From positions 1 to 40,703 of the forward strand of contig CAYTFK010000026.1 in the NCBI GenBank assembly GCA_964436865.1: 40,703 bases of DNA, given 5' to 3'. The position numbers and the translations under genes were made by a program. The first letter of the stretch is position 1, and each line of letters starts with the position of its first letter. Shown here in pieces: positions 25,791 to 33,912 of this stretch. Source of the stretch: JAXGPP01 sp964436865. Its GTDB lineage: Bacteria > Planctomycetota > Planctomycetia > Pirellulales > Thermoguttaceae. Under the pieces are notes generated by a model that searched no databases, was not told the DNA's origin, and saw only the letters and a list, made by a program, of their open reading frames with translations.

Positions 25791-26084
25791 GGCATCGTTC
25801 ACGGTAGCAAGTCGCTCGGCCGTCGTCCAGCAGGAAGTTGCCGAGCTCTTGGCGCCGCAAGGAGAAACGGTTCGGCATCGACCACGCATTACCCCCTCTA
25901 GTTCGTGATGCCGGTCGTAGCGAAGCTTCCAGTCGTGACGATTTTCTGGATTCTGCCACCCGGCGGGCCGATGTCAGATCACAGGAGGCTTCTGCCACCT
26001 GGTTGCCGAGCGACCCAATCCGATCGGCGTTTTCCAGGTCCGCAGTCGAACGATTGACCCTGCAGTGACAAGGAAGATACCGGA

Positions 26085-26378
26085 ATGAAACGCACGCTGA
26101 TCTTATTGTTTGCGCTGGCGGCAATCGCTGTATGGAGCGGTTGCGCCGGCGGTCCGATGGGCGGCTGCTGCGGCAGCGACGCCTGTGGCTCTTGCGGACC
26201 GGCTCCGCACGTCTGCGCCAATGGCTGCGGCGCGCCGATCGCGGCACGCGCGCCGTACGGTTCCGACGGTCCGAACTTCGTGCAAGGACCGCCGACCGGC
26301 GCGGTGACCTATCCCTACTACACCGTCCGCGGCCCTCGCGATTTCCTGCTGGACAATCCGCGGTCGATCGGCCCCTGA
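26085..26378 (+). CDS. Small cysteine-rich lipoprotein
   Basis: A 97-aa exported protein. The signal peptide (KRTLILLFALAAIAVWSGC) ends in a lipobox-like WSGC with Cys20 as the lipidation site. The mature part has a Gly/Cys-rich region (GCCGSDACGSCG) and ends with TVRGPRDFLLDNPRSIGP, a tail I associate with planctomycete surface lipoproteins. The AAGGAAG sequence upstream is a suitable RBS. The eight cysteines could form disulphides or bind metal. The function is unknown. A strong hairpin follows. Confidence 0.8.
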   Translation: MKRTLILLFALAAIAVWSGCAGGPMGGCCGSDACGSCGPAPHVCANGCGAPIAARAPYGSDGPNFVQGPPTGAVTYPYYTVRGPRDFLLDNPRSIGP

Positions 26379-26444
26379 TCGCGCCGGATGGCCGGTGAAA
26401 GCGTGCGGAACGCCGCTGCGGCGGGCGGGTCGGAATCATCTTGC

Positions 26445-26482
26445 GGCCGGCCGGATTGCCAGGGAAGGCAAGCCGGCCGGCC
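26445..26482 (+). terminator. Terminator after the lipoprotein gene
   Basis: A 16-bp stem with one mismatch (GGCCGGCCGGATTGCC against GGCAAGCCGGCCGGCC) and an AGGGAA loop, followed by TCATTCGTTTCTT. It lies 67 nt after the lipoprotein stop. Confidence 0.6.
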
Positions 26483-26587
26483 TCATTCGTTTCTTGGCCC
26501 CGCGGGCATCGGGCGCCGGCTACCGCCTCTTGACGGCATCGCTAGACTTTAGCGACCGACCGTCGCCCCCGCACCAGGAGCCGCATC

Positions 26588-26806
26588 GTGGCCGAAGTGA
26601 CAATCAAGGTGAATTACAACGGTCCTTATCTCGTCCAAGGGCCGGTGCGGATCGTCGATCGCGACGGCCGCGAGTTCCCCATCAACGCGGAAAAGCCGGT
26701 CGCGCTCTGTCGCTGCGGACAATCGACCAGGCGGCCGTTCTGCGACGGGACGCACCGCTCCTGCGGCTTCATCGGCGAAGATCTCGCCCCGGCGCCGCCG
26801 GCTTAG
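26588..26806 (+). CDS. CDGSH-type iron-sulfur protein
   Basis: A 72-aa protein with a GTG start and a good RBS (AGGAG, 7-nt spacing). The zinc-finger-like CDGSH motif is complete: Cys41-x-Cys43, then Cys52-Asp-Gly-Thr-His56, which binds a [2Fe-2S] cluster through three Cys and one His (the Ser of CDGSH is Thr). Upstream is the usual short N-terminal beta unit (NGPYLVQGPVRIVDRDG). Such proteins act in iron-sulfur or redox handling. The gene converges on the FabI-like gene with 11 nt between the stops. No membrane anchor. Confidence 0.9.
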   Translation: MAEVTIKVNYNGPYLVQGPVRIVDRDGREFPINAEKPVALCRCGQSTRRPFCDGTHRSCGFIGEDLAPAPPA

Positions 26807-26817
26807 CGGGTTTCGGG

Positions 26818-27621
26818 CTATTCCGGACGCATCGCTCGGCGGATCAACTCGCGGTCGAAGTAGTTTACCGCCATCCCGGCATCGACCACGATCCGCTGCG
26901 CATTGATCCCGCTGGAACGCGGGCTGAGCAGAAACACCACGGCATGGGCCGCTTCCTCGGTCCGCACCGCCTCCTTCCGCGGGATGACCTGTTCGGCATA
27001 GAGATAGGCGTCAACGTAGCCGGGTATGCCCGCCGAGGCGGAAGTCTTCAATAGCCCCGGCGCCACCGCATTGAACCGCACGCGGGAGAAGCGGCTGAAC
27101 GACTTTGCCAGGAAAGCCAGCGACGAATCGAGCGCCGCCTTGATCGGCGCCATGTAGCCGTAGTTCTCGCTGGCCATGGTGGTGGTGGAGATGGAGATCG
27201 TCACCACCGAGGCATCCGTGTCGAGCAGGTTCTCAAACGCCCGGCAAATCGCCACCAGCGAGTAGCACGAGATATCGATCGCCTGCAGGAAAGCCCTCTT
27301 CGGCGTTTCGTGGAACGGCTTCACACCCTCCGAGTAGTCGGCGAAGGCGATCGAATGGACAATCCCGTGCAGCTTATCGTGCCGGCTGCCGATCTCCTGC
27401 CGGAGCCGGGCGATTTCTTCCTCCCGCTCGACGTTGCAAACGTGAATCTCGGCGGCGGGAAAAAGCTTCGCCACGCCTTGGCGGACCGATTCGTTCTCGA
27501 CGGCATAGATCACGACGGCACCGGCCTCGTCCAGCACCTGGGCCACGTGGTATGCCACGCTCTTGCGGTTGGCCACGCCGAACACGAGGATCGTCTTGCC
27601 GGAAAGCTGCAGGAAGTCCAT
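26818..27621 (-). CDS. FabI-like enoyl-[ACP] reductase (SDR)
   Basis: A 267-aa short-chain dehydrogenase of the FabI type. The N-terminal GKTILVFGVANRKSVAYHVA (NADH loop; core FGVANRKSVAY) and the Tyr154-x6-Lys161 catalytic spacing (YGYMAPIK) are FabI-like, since ordinary SDRs use Tyr-x3-Lys. The other FabI active-site Tyr, expected at residue 144, is Ile here, and the surrounding segment (ISISTTTMASEN) is unlike E. coli FabI, so catalysis or substrate may differ. FVPG-equivalent APGLLKTSAS and the substrate helix are present. The gene lies 3 nt after the dehydratase gene and is last in the cluster. It probably reduces the ACP-bound enoyl intermediate of that cluster. Confidence 0.85.
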   Translation of the reverse strand: MDFLQLSGKTILVFGVANRKSVAYHVAQVLDEAGAVVIYAVENESVRQGVAKLFPAAEIHVCNVEREEEIARLRQEIGSRHDKLHGIVHSIAFADYSEGVKPFHETPKRAFLQAIDISCYSLVAICRAFENLLDTDASVVTISISTTTMASENYGYMAPIKAALDSSLAFLAKSFSRFSRVRFNAVAPGLLKTSASAGIPGYVDAYLYAEQVIPRKEAVRTEEAAHAVVFLLSPRSSGINAQRIVVDAGMAVNYFDRELIRRAMRPE

Positions 27622-27624
27622 GGT

Positions 27625-28065
27625 TCAGTCCCCGGCCGTCTCTCGCGCGGCCGCGGTGCAGGCGAACTCGAACCGCACCGCCACTTGTCCCGCCACGGTG
27701 ACCTTGGCCTTGAGAAAGAAGGCGTCGGCCAGCCGTTCCGACAAATCGACCTCCATGCGGATCGTCTCACCGGGCCGGACAATCCGCTTGAAGCGGACAT
27801 CGTTCATTCGCGTGGCGACGGGCACCTTGCCGGGGCTGTCGGCCATGTGCCGCGCCAGCAAGATCGCGCCGCACTGCATCGCCGCCTCGCACAGCAGCAC
27901 GCCCGGCACGAGCGGGAAACCGGGATAGTGCCCGGCGAAAAATTCCTCGTTTCCCTGGAATGTCTTGGTGCAGACGATCCGCGTGTCCGACTGTTCAACG
28001 ATCTCGTCGACGAGCAGAAACGGCTCACGGTGCGGGATGGCGTCGTAGATCGCTTGTCGGCTCAT
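27625..28065 (-). CDS. FabZ-like 3-hydroxyacyl-[ACP] dehydratase
   Basis: A 146-aa hotdog-fold enzyme. IPHREPFLLVDEI and AGHYPGFPLVPGVLLCEAAMQ (core GHYPGFPLVPG) are the FabZ signatures; His46 and Glu60 are the catalytic pair. Family members remove water from beta-hydroxyacyl-ACP. The ATG overlaps the stop of the second desaturase gene (ATGA at 28062-28065) and the stop lies 3 nt before the FabI-like gene, so it is translated as part of the cluster. It is a second-copy type of FabZ in a specialised cluster, not a housekeeping fab locus (no lpx or fab genes adjoin). Confidence 0.92.
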   Translation of the reverse strand: MSRQAIYDAIPHREPFLLVDEIVEQSDTRIVCTKTFQGNEEFFAGHYPGFPLVPGVLLCEAAMQCGAILLARHMADSPGKVPVATRMNDVRFKRIVRPGETIRMEVDLSERLADAFFLKAKVTVAGQVAVRFEFACTAAARETAGD

Positions 28066-29576
28066 GGATTGCTGACCGCTTCGGCTGGCGCCTGCGAGGC
28101 GCGGTTCATCAGGTACGCATCGACATCGTTGGCAACGATCACGCCGTAATTCAGAGCCCCGAGCCAGCCCGACATGATAATCCCCACGCTGCCGGCGTGG
28201 TACAGCCCGGCGATCTGCTGTGGCAGCCCGCGGCTCACCGCAAGGCCCTCAAACTTCGTGCCGAAACTGGCGCCGGCCGGATGCTGCGTGTACCGGCGGA
28301 AGGTGAGCGGCGTGGCACAATCGACCAGGTCAAGCTTGTCGCGAATGCCGGGCACGTACTTCTCCACGGCACGGAGCGTTGTCTCAACGAGGTCGCGCTT
28401 CGCCGCCGCGTAAGCTTCCGCCCCCAGGTCTGCCCAGTCACCGTAATTGGCGTTGGTGCTGGAGACGATCACTGAGCGGTCGCGATCGGGCCGGGTTCTG
28501 GGATAATAGAACGAGTATGTGCGGCTGGTGATCTCGCGGCTCAACAGCCATTCGGTACGGAATGCCGGCGCGGTGGAACTGAACAAGAGGTCGCCGCACT
28601 CCCCTTCATCCAGCGTTTCACCCGGCTTGAGCGCCATGTAAACCTGGGTGCTCGAGTTGTTGAGCCGGACGGCCTGTGCTTGTTCGACGTACTGAGGTTC
28701 GAACTGCTCGGGGCCGGTCAGTGAGAAAATGGTGGCCTTGACGCTGGCATTGGATACAACCGCGCGGACTCTGATCCGCCGCCCATTGACGACCACGGCG
28801 CGGACCTGGCCGCGATCGGCCTCGATCCGCTCCACGCCCGCGCGGATACGGACATCGACGCCGCGGCCGCGGAGTTCCCGCTCCATAAGACCGATCAGCC
28901 GGTCGGTCCCTCCCTGGAACGTATAGACCCCTTTCGACATGAAATTCGAGAACACGATCCCGTAGGTCAGTGCCGGGTCCTCGAGCGTCGAGCCGTTGGC
29001 GTAAGTGATCGGCTCCATGAGCAGCCGGATCACGTCTTCGCGGCCGGGAAAGAACCGCTCGAACAGGTCGCCCGTCGTCAGAGTGGTGTCTTCGTAGTGG
29101 TTCATGCTCCGCGCCGCGTCGAAGAACGCTTCGACCTGCGGCGACGGGATGCCGAATCGCCCGGTCAGGAGCCGGGTGAAGTCCTCTCGGGTGTAGGTGG
29201 TCGAGAGCGAGAACTGCGGGTTGTCGAAGCGGATGCTCCGCAAGGGGACGATTGAATCGGCGATCTCGGCCGTCCAGTAACGGCGGCAGCTCTTGACCAT
29301 CCCGACGGGAAATCCGTGCAGCGAAACGTCGAAGATGTGACCGCCGGGGCGGCGGAACCAGGTCGCCAGGCCGCCGAGCTTGTAATGCTGCTCGGCGAGC
29401 AACACTCGGTGGCCGGCGCGCGCCAGCGTGTTGGCGGCCGTCAGTCCGGCCAGGCCGGAACCAATCACCGCCACGTCGTATTCGTCGCGTGCGCCGGCGA
29501 GAAAGTCTCTGGGCATGAAATCGTGATCGCTGTGATAATGTCGGTCGCGCCAATCCTGGCCGACGGCGACGGTCAA
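28062..29576 (-). CDS. CrtI-type flavin desaturase/isomerase, copy 2
   Basis: A 504-aa flavoprotein of the phytoene-desaturase superfamily. The FAD motif is GSGLAGLTAAN (about residues 39-49) with the following LLAEQHYKLGG loop, and the C-terminal FAD segment is GLYHAGSVGIIMSGWLGALNYG (core AGSVGIIMSG). The listed start is a TTG that overlaps the upstream stop (TTGA). An ATG at 29516, just before MPRDFLAGARDEYDV, would remove 20 residues and fits the family equally well. CrtI enzymes desaturate, isomerise or saturate long hydrophobic chains. Beside an ACP and a ketoacyl synthase, an acyl-chain substrate is likelier than phytoene, but that is inference. Confidence 0.82.
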   Translation of the reverse strand: MTVAVGQDWRDRHYHSDHDFMPRDFLAGARDEYDVAVIGSGLAGLTAANTLARAGHRVLLAEQHYKLGGLATWFRRPGGHIFDVSLHGFPVGMVKSCRRYWTAEIADSIVPLRSIRFDNPQFSLSTTYTREDFTRLLTGRFGIPSPQVEAFFDAARSMNHYEDTTLTTGDLFERFFPGREDVIRLLMEPITYANGSTLEDPALTYGIVFSNFMSKGVYTFQGGTDRLIGLMERELRGRGVDVRIRAGVERIEADRGQVRAVVVNGRRIRVRAVVSNASVKATIFSLTGPEQFEPQYVEQAQAVRLNNSSTQVYMALKPGETLDEGECGDLLFSSTAPAFRTEWLLSREITSRTYSFYYPRTRPDRDRSVIVSSTNANYGDWADLGAEAYAAAKRDLVETTLRAVEKYVPGIRDKLDLVDCATPLTFRRYTQHPAGASFGTKFEGLAVSRGLPQQIAGLYHAGSVGIIMSGWLGALNYGVIVANDVDAYLMNRASQAPAEAVSNP

Positions 29577-30958
29577 GTCAACAGGTGCCGGTTGGCCATG
29601 GTCACGCCGCTCATGATCGCTCCGATGACTCCGACCAGGCCCTGGTCGGTGCCGCAGACAAACAGGTTCCCCAGCGGCGTAGTGCCGTCGTAGCGTTTCA
29701 CCGGAGCGCCGTACACCGCCCCCCCGTCGTGGCCGGTGTAGCGCTGGATCGTCATAGGGGTGAAGATATCAGTCTGGACAACGTGCGGCCGGAAATCGGG
29801 CACATGGCGGACTGCGGCCGCGGTCATGCGACCGTAGACGTCTCGCTTGGCGCGGCGGTAGTCCTCCTCCTCCAGCGCCGCCCAGCGATCGTAATTTGCC
29901 AGGGCGGTCAGCCGGATCGCGTTCTCCCCCAGCGGCTGGTCGTAGGCGAAGTTGTCCGGCGAACAGATTACGCCGCTCGACAGACCGATGAGGCCGTCGG
30001 GCCGGGCGTAGTGCATCCGCTCGGCGTCGTTGAAGAACACGATGGTGCGGTCGTATCCCAATTCCCGCGGCGCGGTGTCGAGAATGGAAATCGATTCGAC
30101 GAGCGAAATCTGCCCCTGCGGCTCATCTTCGTGCACGCCTGGCGGGTCGCACAGCCGCATCGTTTCCTGCCAGCCGGCCGAGGACATGACGCGACGGGCT
30201 TCGAGTTCCTCTCCGCTGTCGAGCACCACCCGTTCCACCCGCCCTGCCGACGCCACGATGCGGCTCACGCCGCTTCGCAGGCGGAGTTCGCCCCCCAGCG
30301 CCTTGAACTGCCGGGTGAGCGCCTTGAGGATCGTCCGCACGCCGGCCAGCGGCCGGCCGAGCCCTTCCAGGAAAATCGAGCGGAACAGGATCGAGAACTG
30401 CTGGAAATCGGTGTCGTGCTCGCGATAGCCGCCGTAGTAGAGCACCGGGCAGAGAAGCATTTCGACCAGGAGGGGATCGGTCAGGTACGCGCCCAGCGCG
30501 GCCCGCGACGAAACAGGATGTCCGTCGACGCCGAGCTGATCGTAATCGAGCAGGTTCTCCACGAGGCGGCGGAAGCCGTCGATCTGCCGGGGAAACACCC
30601 GGGCGATCTCCGCTTCGACCAGCGCGCGATCGTTGCTGAACTCGAGCGCGGCGCCGGGGAACACGATCTGCGAGCGGATCTGCGGAACCAGGGCGAAGTC
30701 ATCCCAACTCAAGCGCAACTGCCGCAGCAGCACCGGGAGCGGCCCGCGGCGGCTTTCCCGCGGCGCGTAGTTGGTAACGGCGTGCAGCCCGACGTCGTAG
30801 TTCCGGCCGCCCAGCCGGTAGAACGAGTTCAGCCCGCCGATGGTGGTGTGGCGCTCGAGAATGCACACGCGACGGTCGAAGCGGGCCAGGCGGACGCCGG
30901 CGGCCAGCCCCGACATGCCGGCACCGATGATGATCGCGTCGTACGGGGACTGGTCCAT
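29573..30958 (-). CDS. CrtI-type flavin desaturase/isomerase, copy 1
   Basis: A 461-aa flavoprotein, paralogous in fold to its downstream neighbour but only distantly similar by eye. The FAD-binding GAGMSGLAAG begins at residue 12, followed by ILERHTTIGGLNSFY. The C-terminal cap reads NLFVCGTDQGLVGVIGAIMSG (core CGTDQGLVGV). The start lies 137 nt after the ACP stop, and the stop overlaps the next desaturase by 4 nt. No signal peptide. Family members act on membrane-associated polyprenoid or acyl chains. No phytoene synthase (CrtB) or GGPP synthase gene is in the window, which argues against a classical carotenoid pathway here. Confidence 0.85.
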   Translation of the reverse strand: MDQSPYDAIIIGAGMSGLAAGVRLARFDRRVCILERHTTIGGLNSFYRLGGRNYDVGLHAVTNYAPRESRRGPLPVLLRQLRLSWDDFALVPQIRSQIVFPGAALEFSNDRALVEAEIARVFPRQIDGFRRLVENLLDYDQLGVDGHPVSSRAALGAYLTDPLLVEMLLCPVLYYGGYREHDTDFQQFSILFRSIFLEGLGRPLAGVRTILKALTRQFKALGGELRLRSGVSRIVASAGRVERVVLDSGEELEARRVMSSAGWQETMRLCDPPGVHEDEPQGQISLVESISILDTAPRELGYDRTIVFFNDAERMHYARPDGLIGLSSGVICSPDNFAYDQPLGENAIRLTALANYDRWAALEEEDYRRAKRDVYGRMTAAAVRHVPDFRPHVVQTDIFTPMTIQRYTGHDGGAVYGAPVKRYDGTTPLGNLFVCGTDQGLVGVIGAIMSGVTMANRHLLT

Positions 30959-31094
30959 GGTTCGGCTGTCCGGGTCGTGTGGCGAATGCGGATCGGGCCG
31001 AGAACACGGACCCGTCCGGGCCCGCGGACCCTGGAAACGCTGCCCCGGGGAAGACCGGCGGCCGGACGAGGCATCGCCGCGGCGGATCGGGCCG

Positions 31095-31355
31095 TCAACG
31101 GCTGGGAATGTCCTTCATCCGCGGCTCGAGGTAGGCGACCGTACTCTGCATGCTGGCCAACTGCGGGTAGTCCTCTTCGGGAATCTGCACGCGGTAGCGC
31201 TTGCGGAGCTCCATGACGATGTCGAGGAAATCCATGCTGTCCAGTTCGAGCTGCTCGCGAAACGCGACCTCGTCCCGCAGTTGGCTGAGGTCATCGTCGG
31301 GCGCGATATCCGAGAGGATATCAAGGACAGCTTCGCGAATCTCGGCACCAGTCAT
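31095..31355 (-). CDS. Acyl carrier protein
   Basis: An 86-aa protein starting at the ATG at 31355 with RBS GGAGA. Four-helix ACP fold; Ser40 in LELDSMDFLDIVM takes the phosphopantetheine arm, and the sequence around it is DSMD rather than the DSLD of primary-metabolism ACP. It is more basic at the C-terminus than E. coli AcpP. It lies between the ketoacyl synthase gene (91 nt upstream) and the first desaturase gene, which marks it as dedicated to this cluster, carrying the chain that the neighbouring enzymes modify. Confidence 0.92.
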   Translation of the reverse strand: MTGAEIREAVLDILSDIAPDDDLSQLRDEVAFREQLELDSMDFLDIVMELRKRYRVQIPEEDYPQLASMQSTVAYLEPRMKDIPSR

Positions 31356-31383
31356 TCCGCTATCTCTCCGTTGTCCGCTCCAC

Positions 31384-31424
31384 AAAAAACCCGCTTCGTC
31401 CGGAGTGAGGACCCGGCTGAGCGG
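31384..31424 (-). terminator. Weak attenuator-like hairpin between ketoacyl synthase and ACP genes
   Basis: On the minus strand, nested short stems (CCGCT/AGCGG outer, GTCC/GGAC inner) are followed by TTTTTT, 29 nt before the ACP start. The stem is short, so it would end only part of the transcripts. Confidence 0.3.
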
Positions 31425-31446
31425 CTCGATGCACCGATCCGCCGCG

Positions 31447-32691
31447 TCAGACCTTCTTCACGATCAGCACCGAGTTGATCCCCAGCATGCCGAACGAATT
31501 GTTCAGAATCACGTTCACCGCGCCGACCTCGCGGGACTCGTTGGCTACCAGCCCCTTCAGTTCGCATTCCGGATCGAGGCGGTCGAGGTTGATCGTGGGA
31601 TGGCATACGCCATCGTCGAAAGCCGGCAGATTTCCGGCCAGCTCCAATGCCCCAGCCGCGCCCATGGCGTGGCCGATGTAGCTCTTCGTATTGTTGAATA
31701 CCGTCCGGCCGCGGCCGTTGAACGCGCTGCGCAGCGCCATGCACTCCTGGATGTCGCCGGAACTCGTCCCGGTGGCGTGGGTGCTGACGATATCGACGTC
31801 GTCGGGGCTGAGGCGAGCCCGCCGCAGGGCCAGGCGGATGCAATCGGCCTGCCGCTCGGGGTGCGGATTGACGAAGTCGTGGGCGTCGCTGTTCATGGCA
31901 TAGCCGGCGATCTCGCCGTAGATCCGCGCACCGCGGGCGCGGGCGTCGTCGAGCCGCTCGAGCACGTAGATGCAGCCCCCTTCCGCCACCACGATGCCGT
32001 TGCGGTCGGCGTCGAACGGGCGCGAGGCCTTGGCCGGGTCGTCGTGCCGGGCAAGCGCCCCCTGGCTGTGGAAGCTGGCGAAGATCCCGAACGTGTGAAT
32101 GCTCTCCGAGACGCCGCCGCACAAGGCCAGGTCGCATTCGCCCAGGCGCAGCATCTGCACGCCCTGGATCAACCCCGCGTTGCCCGCGGCGCACGCGGCT
32201 CCCAGCGTGTAGTGCGGGCCGGTGATGTTCATGTTGAGCGTGACTTCGCCCGCGGGATTGTTGGCCACGGTCCGCGGGTTGTGGTGGTGCGACCAGTACT
32301 GGGTGTCGTAGTCGTACCCCTTGAGCGAGAAGATCTCGTTCTCGGTCTCGACATTGCCGTGTTCGGTGACGCCGATATAGACCCCGACCGCCGACTTTTC
32401 AACGTTTTCCCAATCGATCCCCGCGTCGGCGACGGCCTCGCGGGCGCAGAAAATGGCGATGCTTCCGGCACGGGTACCGCGCCGCAACTCCTTGCGGCGC
32501 TGGTAGCGGAGCTCGTCGAACTGGCACACCCCCGCCAGCGTCGGCCCGAAATAGCGGGTCTCGAACCGGCTCACCCCACTGTGGCCCTCCAGCAGGCTGC
32601 GGCGGAACTCCGGGAGGCTGTTGCCGTTCGGCGCGGTCAGCCCGACCCCGGTAATTACCACGCGATGTTGACCCGAATGCTCCGCAATCAT
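31447..32691 (-). CDS. Beta-ketoacyl-[ACP] synthase (FabF/KAS II type)
   Basis: A 414-aa thiolase-fold condensing enzyme. The Cys-His-His triad is complete: Cys167 in AACAAGNAG, His305 in STHATGTSSGD and His341 in SYIGHAMGAAG, with Lys336 alongside. It elongates an acyl chain on ACP with malonyl-ACP. The RBS GAGGAG precedes the ATG at 32691 and an extended -10 box (TGATATAAC) lies 40 nt upstream, so it likely opens the operon. The insert around residues 118-145 (YDYDTQYWSHHHNPR) is longer and His-rich compared with E. coli FabF and may shape the substrate pocket. It is probably a specialised paralogue because of its cluster. Confidence 0.92.
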   Translation of the reverse strand: MIAEHSGQHRVVITGVGLTAPNGNSLPEFRRSLLEGHSGVSRFETRYFGPTLAGVCQFDELRYQRRKELRRGTRAGSIAIFCAREAVADAGIDWENVEKSAVGVYIGVTEHGNVETENEIFSLKGYDYDTQYWSHHHNPRTVANNPAGEVTLNMNITGPHYTLGAACAAGNAGLIQGVQMLRLGECDLALCGGVSESIHTFGIFASFHSQGALARHDDPAKASRPFDADRNGIVVAEGGCIYVLERLDDARARGARIYGEIAGYAMNSDAHDFVNPHPERQADCIRLALRRARLSPDDVDIVSTHATGTSSGDIQECMALRSAFNGRGRTVFNNTKSYIGHAMGAAGALELAGNLPAFDDGVCHPTINLDRLDPECELKGLVANESREVGAVNVILNNSFGMLGINSVLIVKKV

Positions 32692-32730
32692 GCTGGCTCC
32701 TCAGCGTGCCCCAAGCCAACGAAGTTACCT

Positions 32731-32740
32731 GTTATATCAG
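32731..32740 (-). promoter_or_regulatory. Extended -10 promoter candidate for the lipid cluster
   Basis: On the minus strand TGaTATAAC (TG-n-TATAAC) lies about 40 nt before the ketoacyl synthase start. No good -35 box is visible 17 nt upstream, as is allowed for extended -10 promoters. Confidence 0.35.
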
Positions 32741-32835
32741 GGTTTGGCAAGCCGCCGGGGGAATCGTCGGCAGGGAAAGGGGGGCTCCCGGAGGCCGCTC
32801 ATGGCCGGCCGGCAAGGGATTACTGGTCCACAGGA

Positions 32836-33834
32836 TCATTGGCCGCTTTGGGCCAGGGCGCGCGCCATCCGCTCCATCCCCTCCTGGTGGGAAACGCGGG
32901 GCTCGTAGCCGAAGTCGCGGCGAGCCCGACCGATGTCGAAATAGTGCGATTTCGCCATCTGGGCGGCCAGAAAGCGGGTCAGAGGTGGATCGCCAGCGAG
33001 CCGTAGCAGGCGGTAAACGAGTTCATAGCACCAGCCCATCCGCCAGGCGGCCCGGAACGATAGCGATTTGGAGACCGGCGGGAGCCCCGCCAGATTGAGG
33101 ATCTCATCGACCCAATGCCAGCAGTTCACCGGGGCTCCCTGGCTGATGAAGTAGGCGCGGCCCGCGACGGGTGAGCCCTCGCTCAAGGCATCGGCGGCCT
33201 GAAGGTGGGCTGTCGCGGCGTTTTCAACGTACACTGAATCGATCATGTTGGCTCCGTCCCCCACACGGCGGAGCTGGCCGCGCCGGGCGCGGTCGATGAG
33301 CCGGGGATTCAGGTTCCGGTCACGAGGCCCCCAGATGAGGTGCGGGCGCAGAGCACAGGTTGCCAAACCATCGCTGCCGTTGGCTGCCAGCACGGCTTGC
33401 TCGGCCAAGGCCTTGCTCCGGGGATAGTGGGCCAGCCAGCGGTCGGGATAAGGGGCCGACTCGTCGATTCCTTCTTGGTCGGTGGCGTCAAAAGTAACGC
33501 TCGGGCTGCTGGTATAGACGAGCCGGCGCACCCGGCTGCGGCGGCAGGCGTCGATAACGTTCCGGGTACCGACAGTGTTGACAGCGTAGTAGCTGGCCCA
33601 GCGGCCCCCCAGTCCAGCCATGCCGGCAATATGGAAGACGATGTCCACGCCATCGCAGGCTGCCCGGAGGGCTTCCCGATCAGCAAGGTCGCCGGGGCAG
33701 AACTCGACCCGGAGGTCCGCCAGACGCGGGGGTTGGCGGCGGCCGAACGCGCGCACGCGATCACCGCGGGCGACGAGCTGTTCGACGACGTACAGCCCGA
33801 GGAAGCCTCCGGCGCCGGTAACGAGTGCTTTCAC
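32836..33834 (-). CDS. OleD-like NAD(P)-dependent extended SDR (3-beta-HSD family)
   Basis: 332 aa from the GTG at 33834, which places VKALVTGAGGFLG at the N-terminus as in family members; ATGs at 33864 and 33900 are also possible. The Rossmann GAGGFLG is at about 8-14, and the Ser-Tyr-Lys site shows TSSPSV and YPRSK. FHIAGMAGLGGRWASYYAVNTVGTRNVIDA and LATCALRPHLIWGP closely resemble OleD, the reductase of long-chain olefin synthesis that reduces 2-alkyl-3-oxoalkanoates. OleA, OleB and OleC are not in the window. It precedes the ketoacyl synthase by 145 nt on the same strand. Since no FabG is in the cluster, it might supply the missing ketoreduction; this is inference. Confidence 0.8.
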   Translation of the reverse strand: MKALVTGAGGFLGLYVVEQLVARGDRVRAFGRRQPPRLADLRVEFCPGDLADREALRAACDGVDIVFHIAGMAGLGGRWASYYAVNTVGTRNVIDACRRSRVRRLVYTSSPSVTFDATDQEGIDESAPYPDRWLAHYPRSKALAEQAVLAANGSDGLATCALRPHLIWGPRDRNLNPRLIDRARRGQLRRVGDGANMIDSVYVENAATAHLQAADALSEGSPVAGRAYFISQGAPVNCWHWVDEILNLAGLPPVSKSLSFRAAWRMGWCYELVYRLLRLAGDPPLTRFLAAQMAKSHYFDIGRARRDFGYEPRVSHQEGMERMARALAQSGQ

Positions 33835-33912
33835 GGAAGTGGCCCAAGCTGTGACGGAGCGCATCGCCACCGGGGACCGCCCCCAACCACGCGCCGCCAT
33901 CCGGTTGGCATT

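Noticed and set aside
25774..26439. 221-codon minus-strand frame covering the lipoprotein gene
   Set aside because: Arg/Ser-rich without structure; the plus-strand lipoprotein has RBS, lipobox and a family-like tail.
26395..27054. 219-codon plus-strand frame over CDGSH and FabI-like genes
   Set aside because: It runs across two well-supported genes in other frames and shows no domain.
28062..30958. Classical carotenoid (phytoene desaturase) operon
   Set aside because: No phytoene synthase, GGPP synthase or cyclase gene is present; the neighbours are ACP-dependent lipid enzymes.
29585..31216. 543-codon plus-strand frame opposite the first desaturase
   Set aside because: No recognisable fold; the opposite strand holds the FAD protein with intact motifs.
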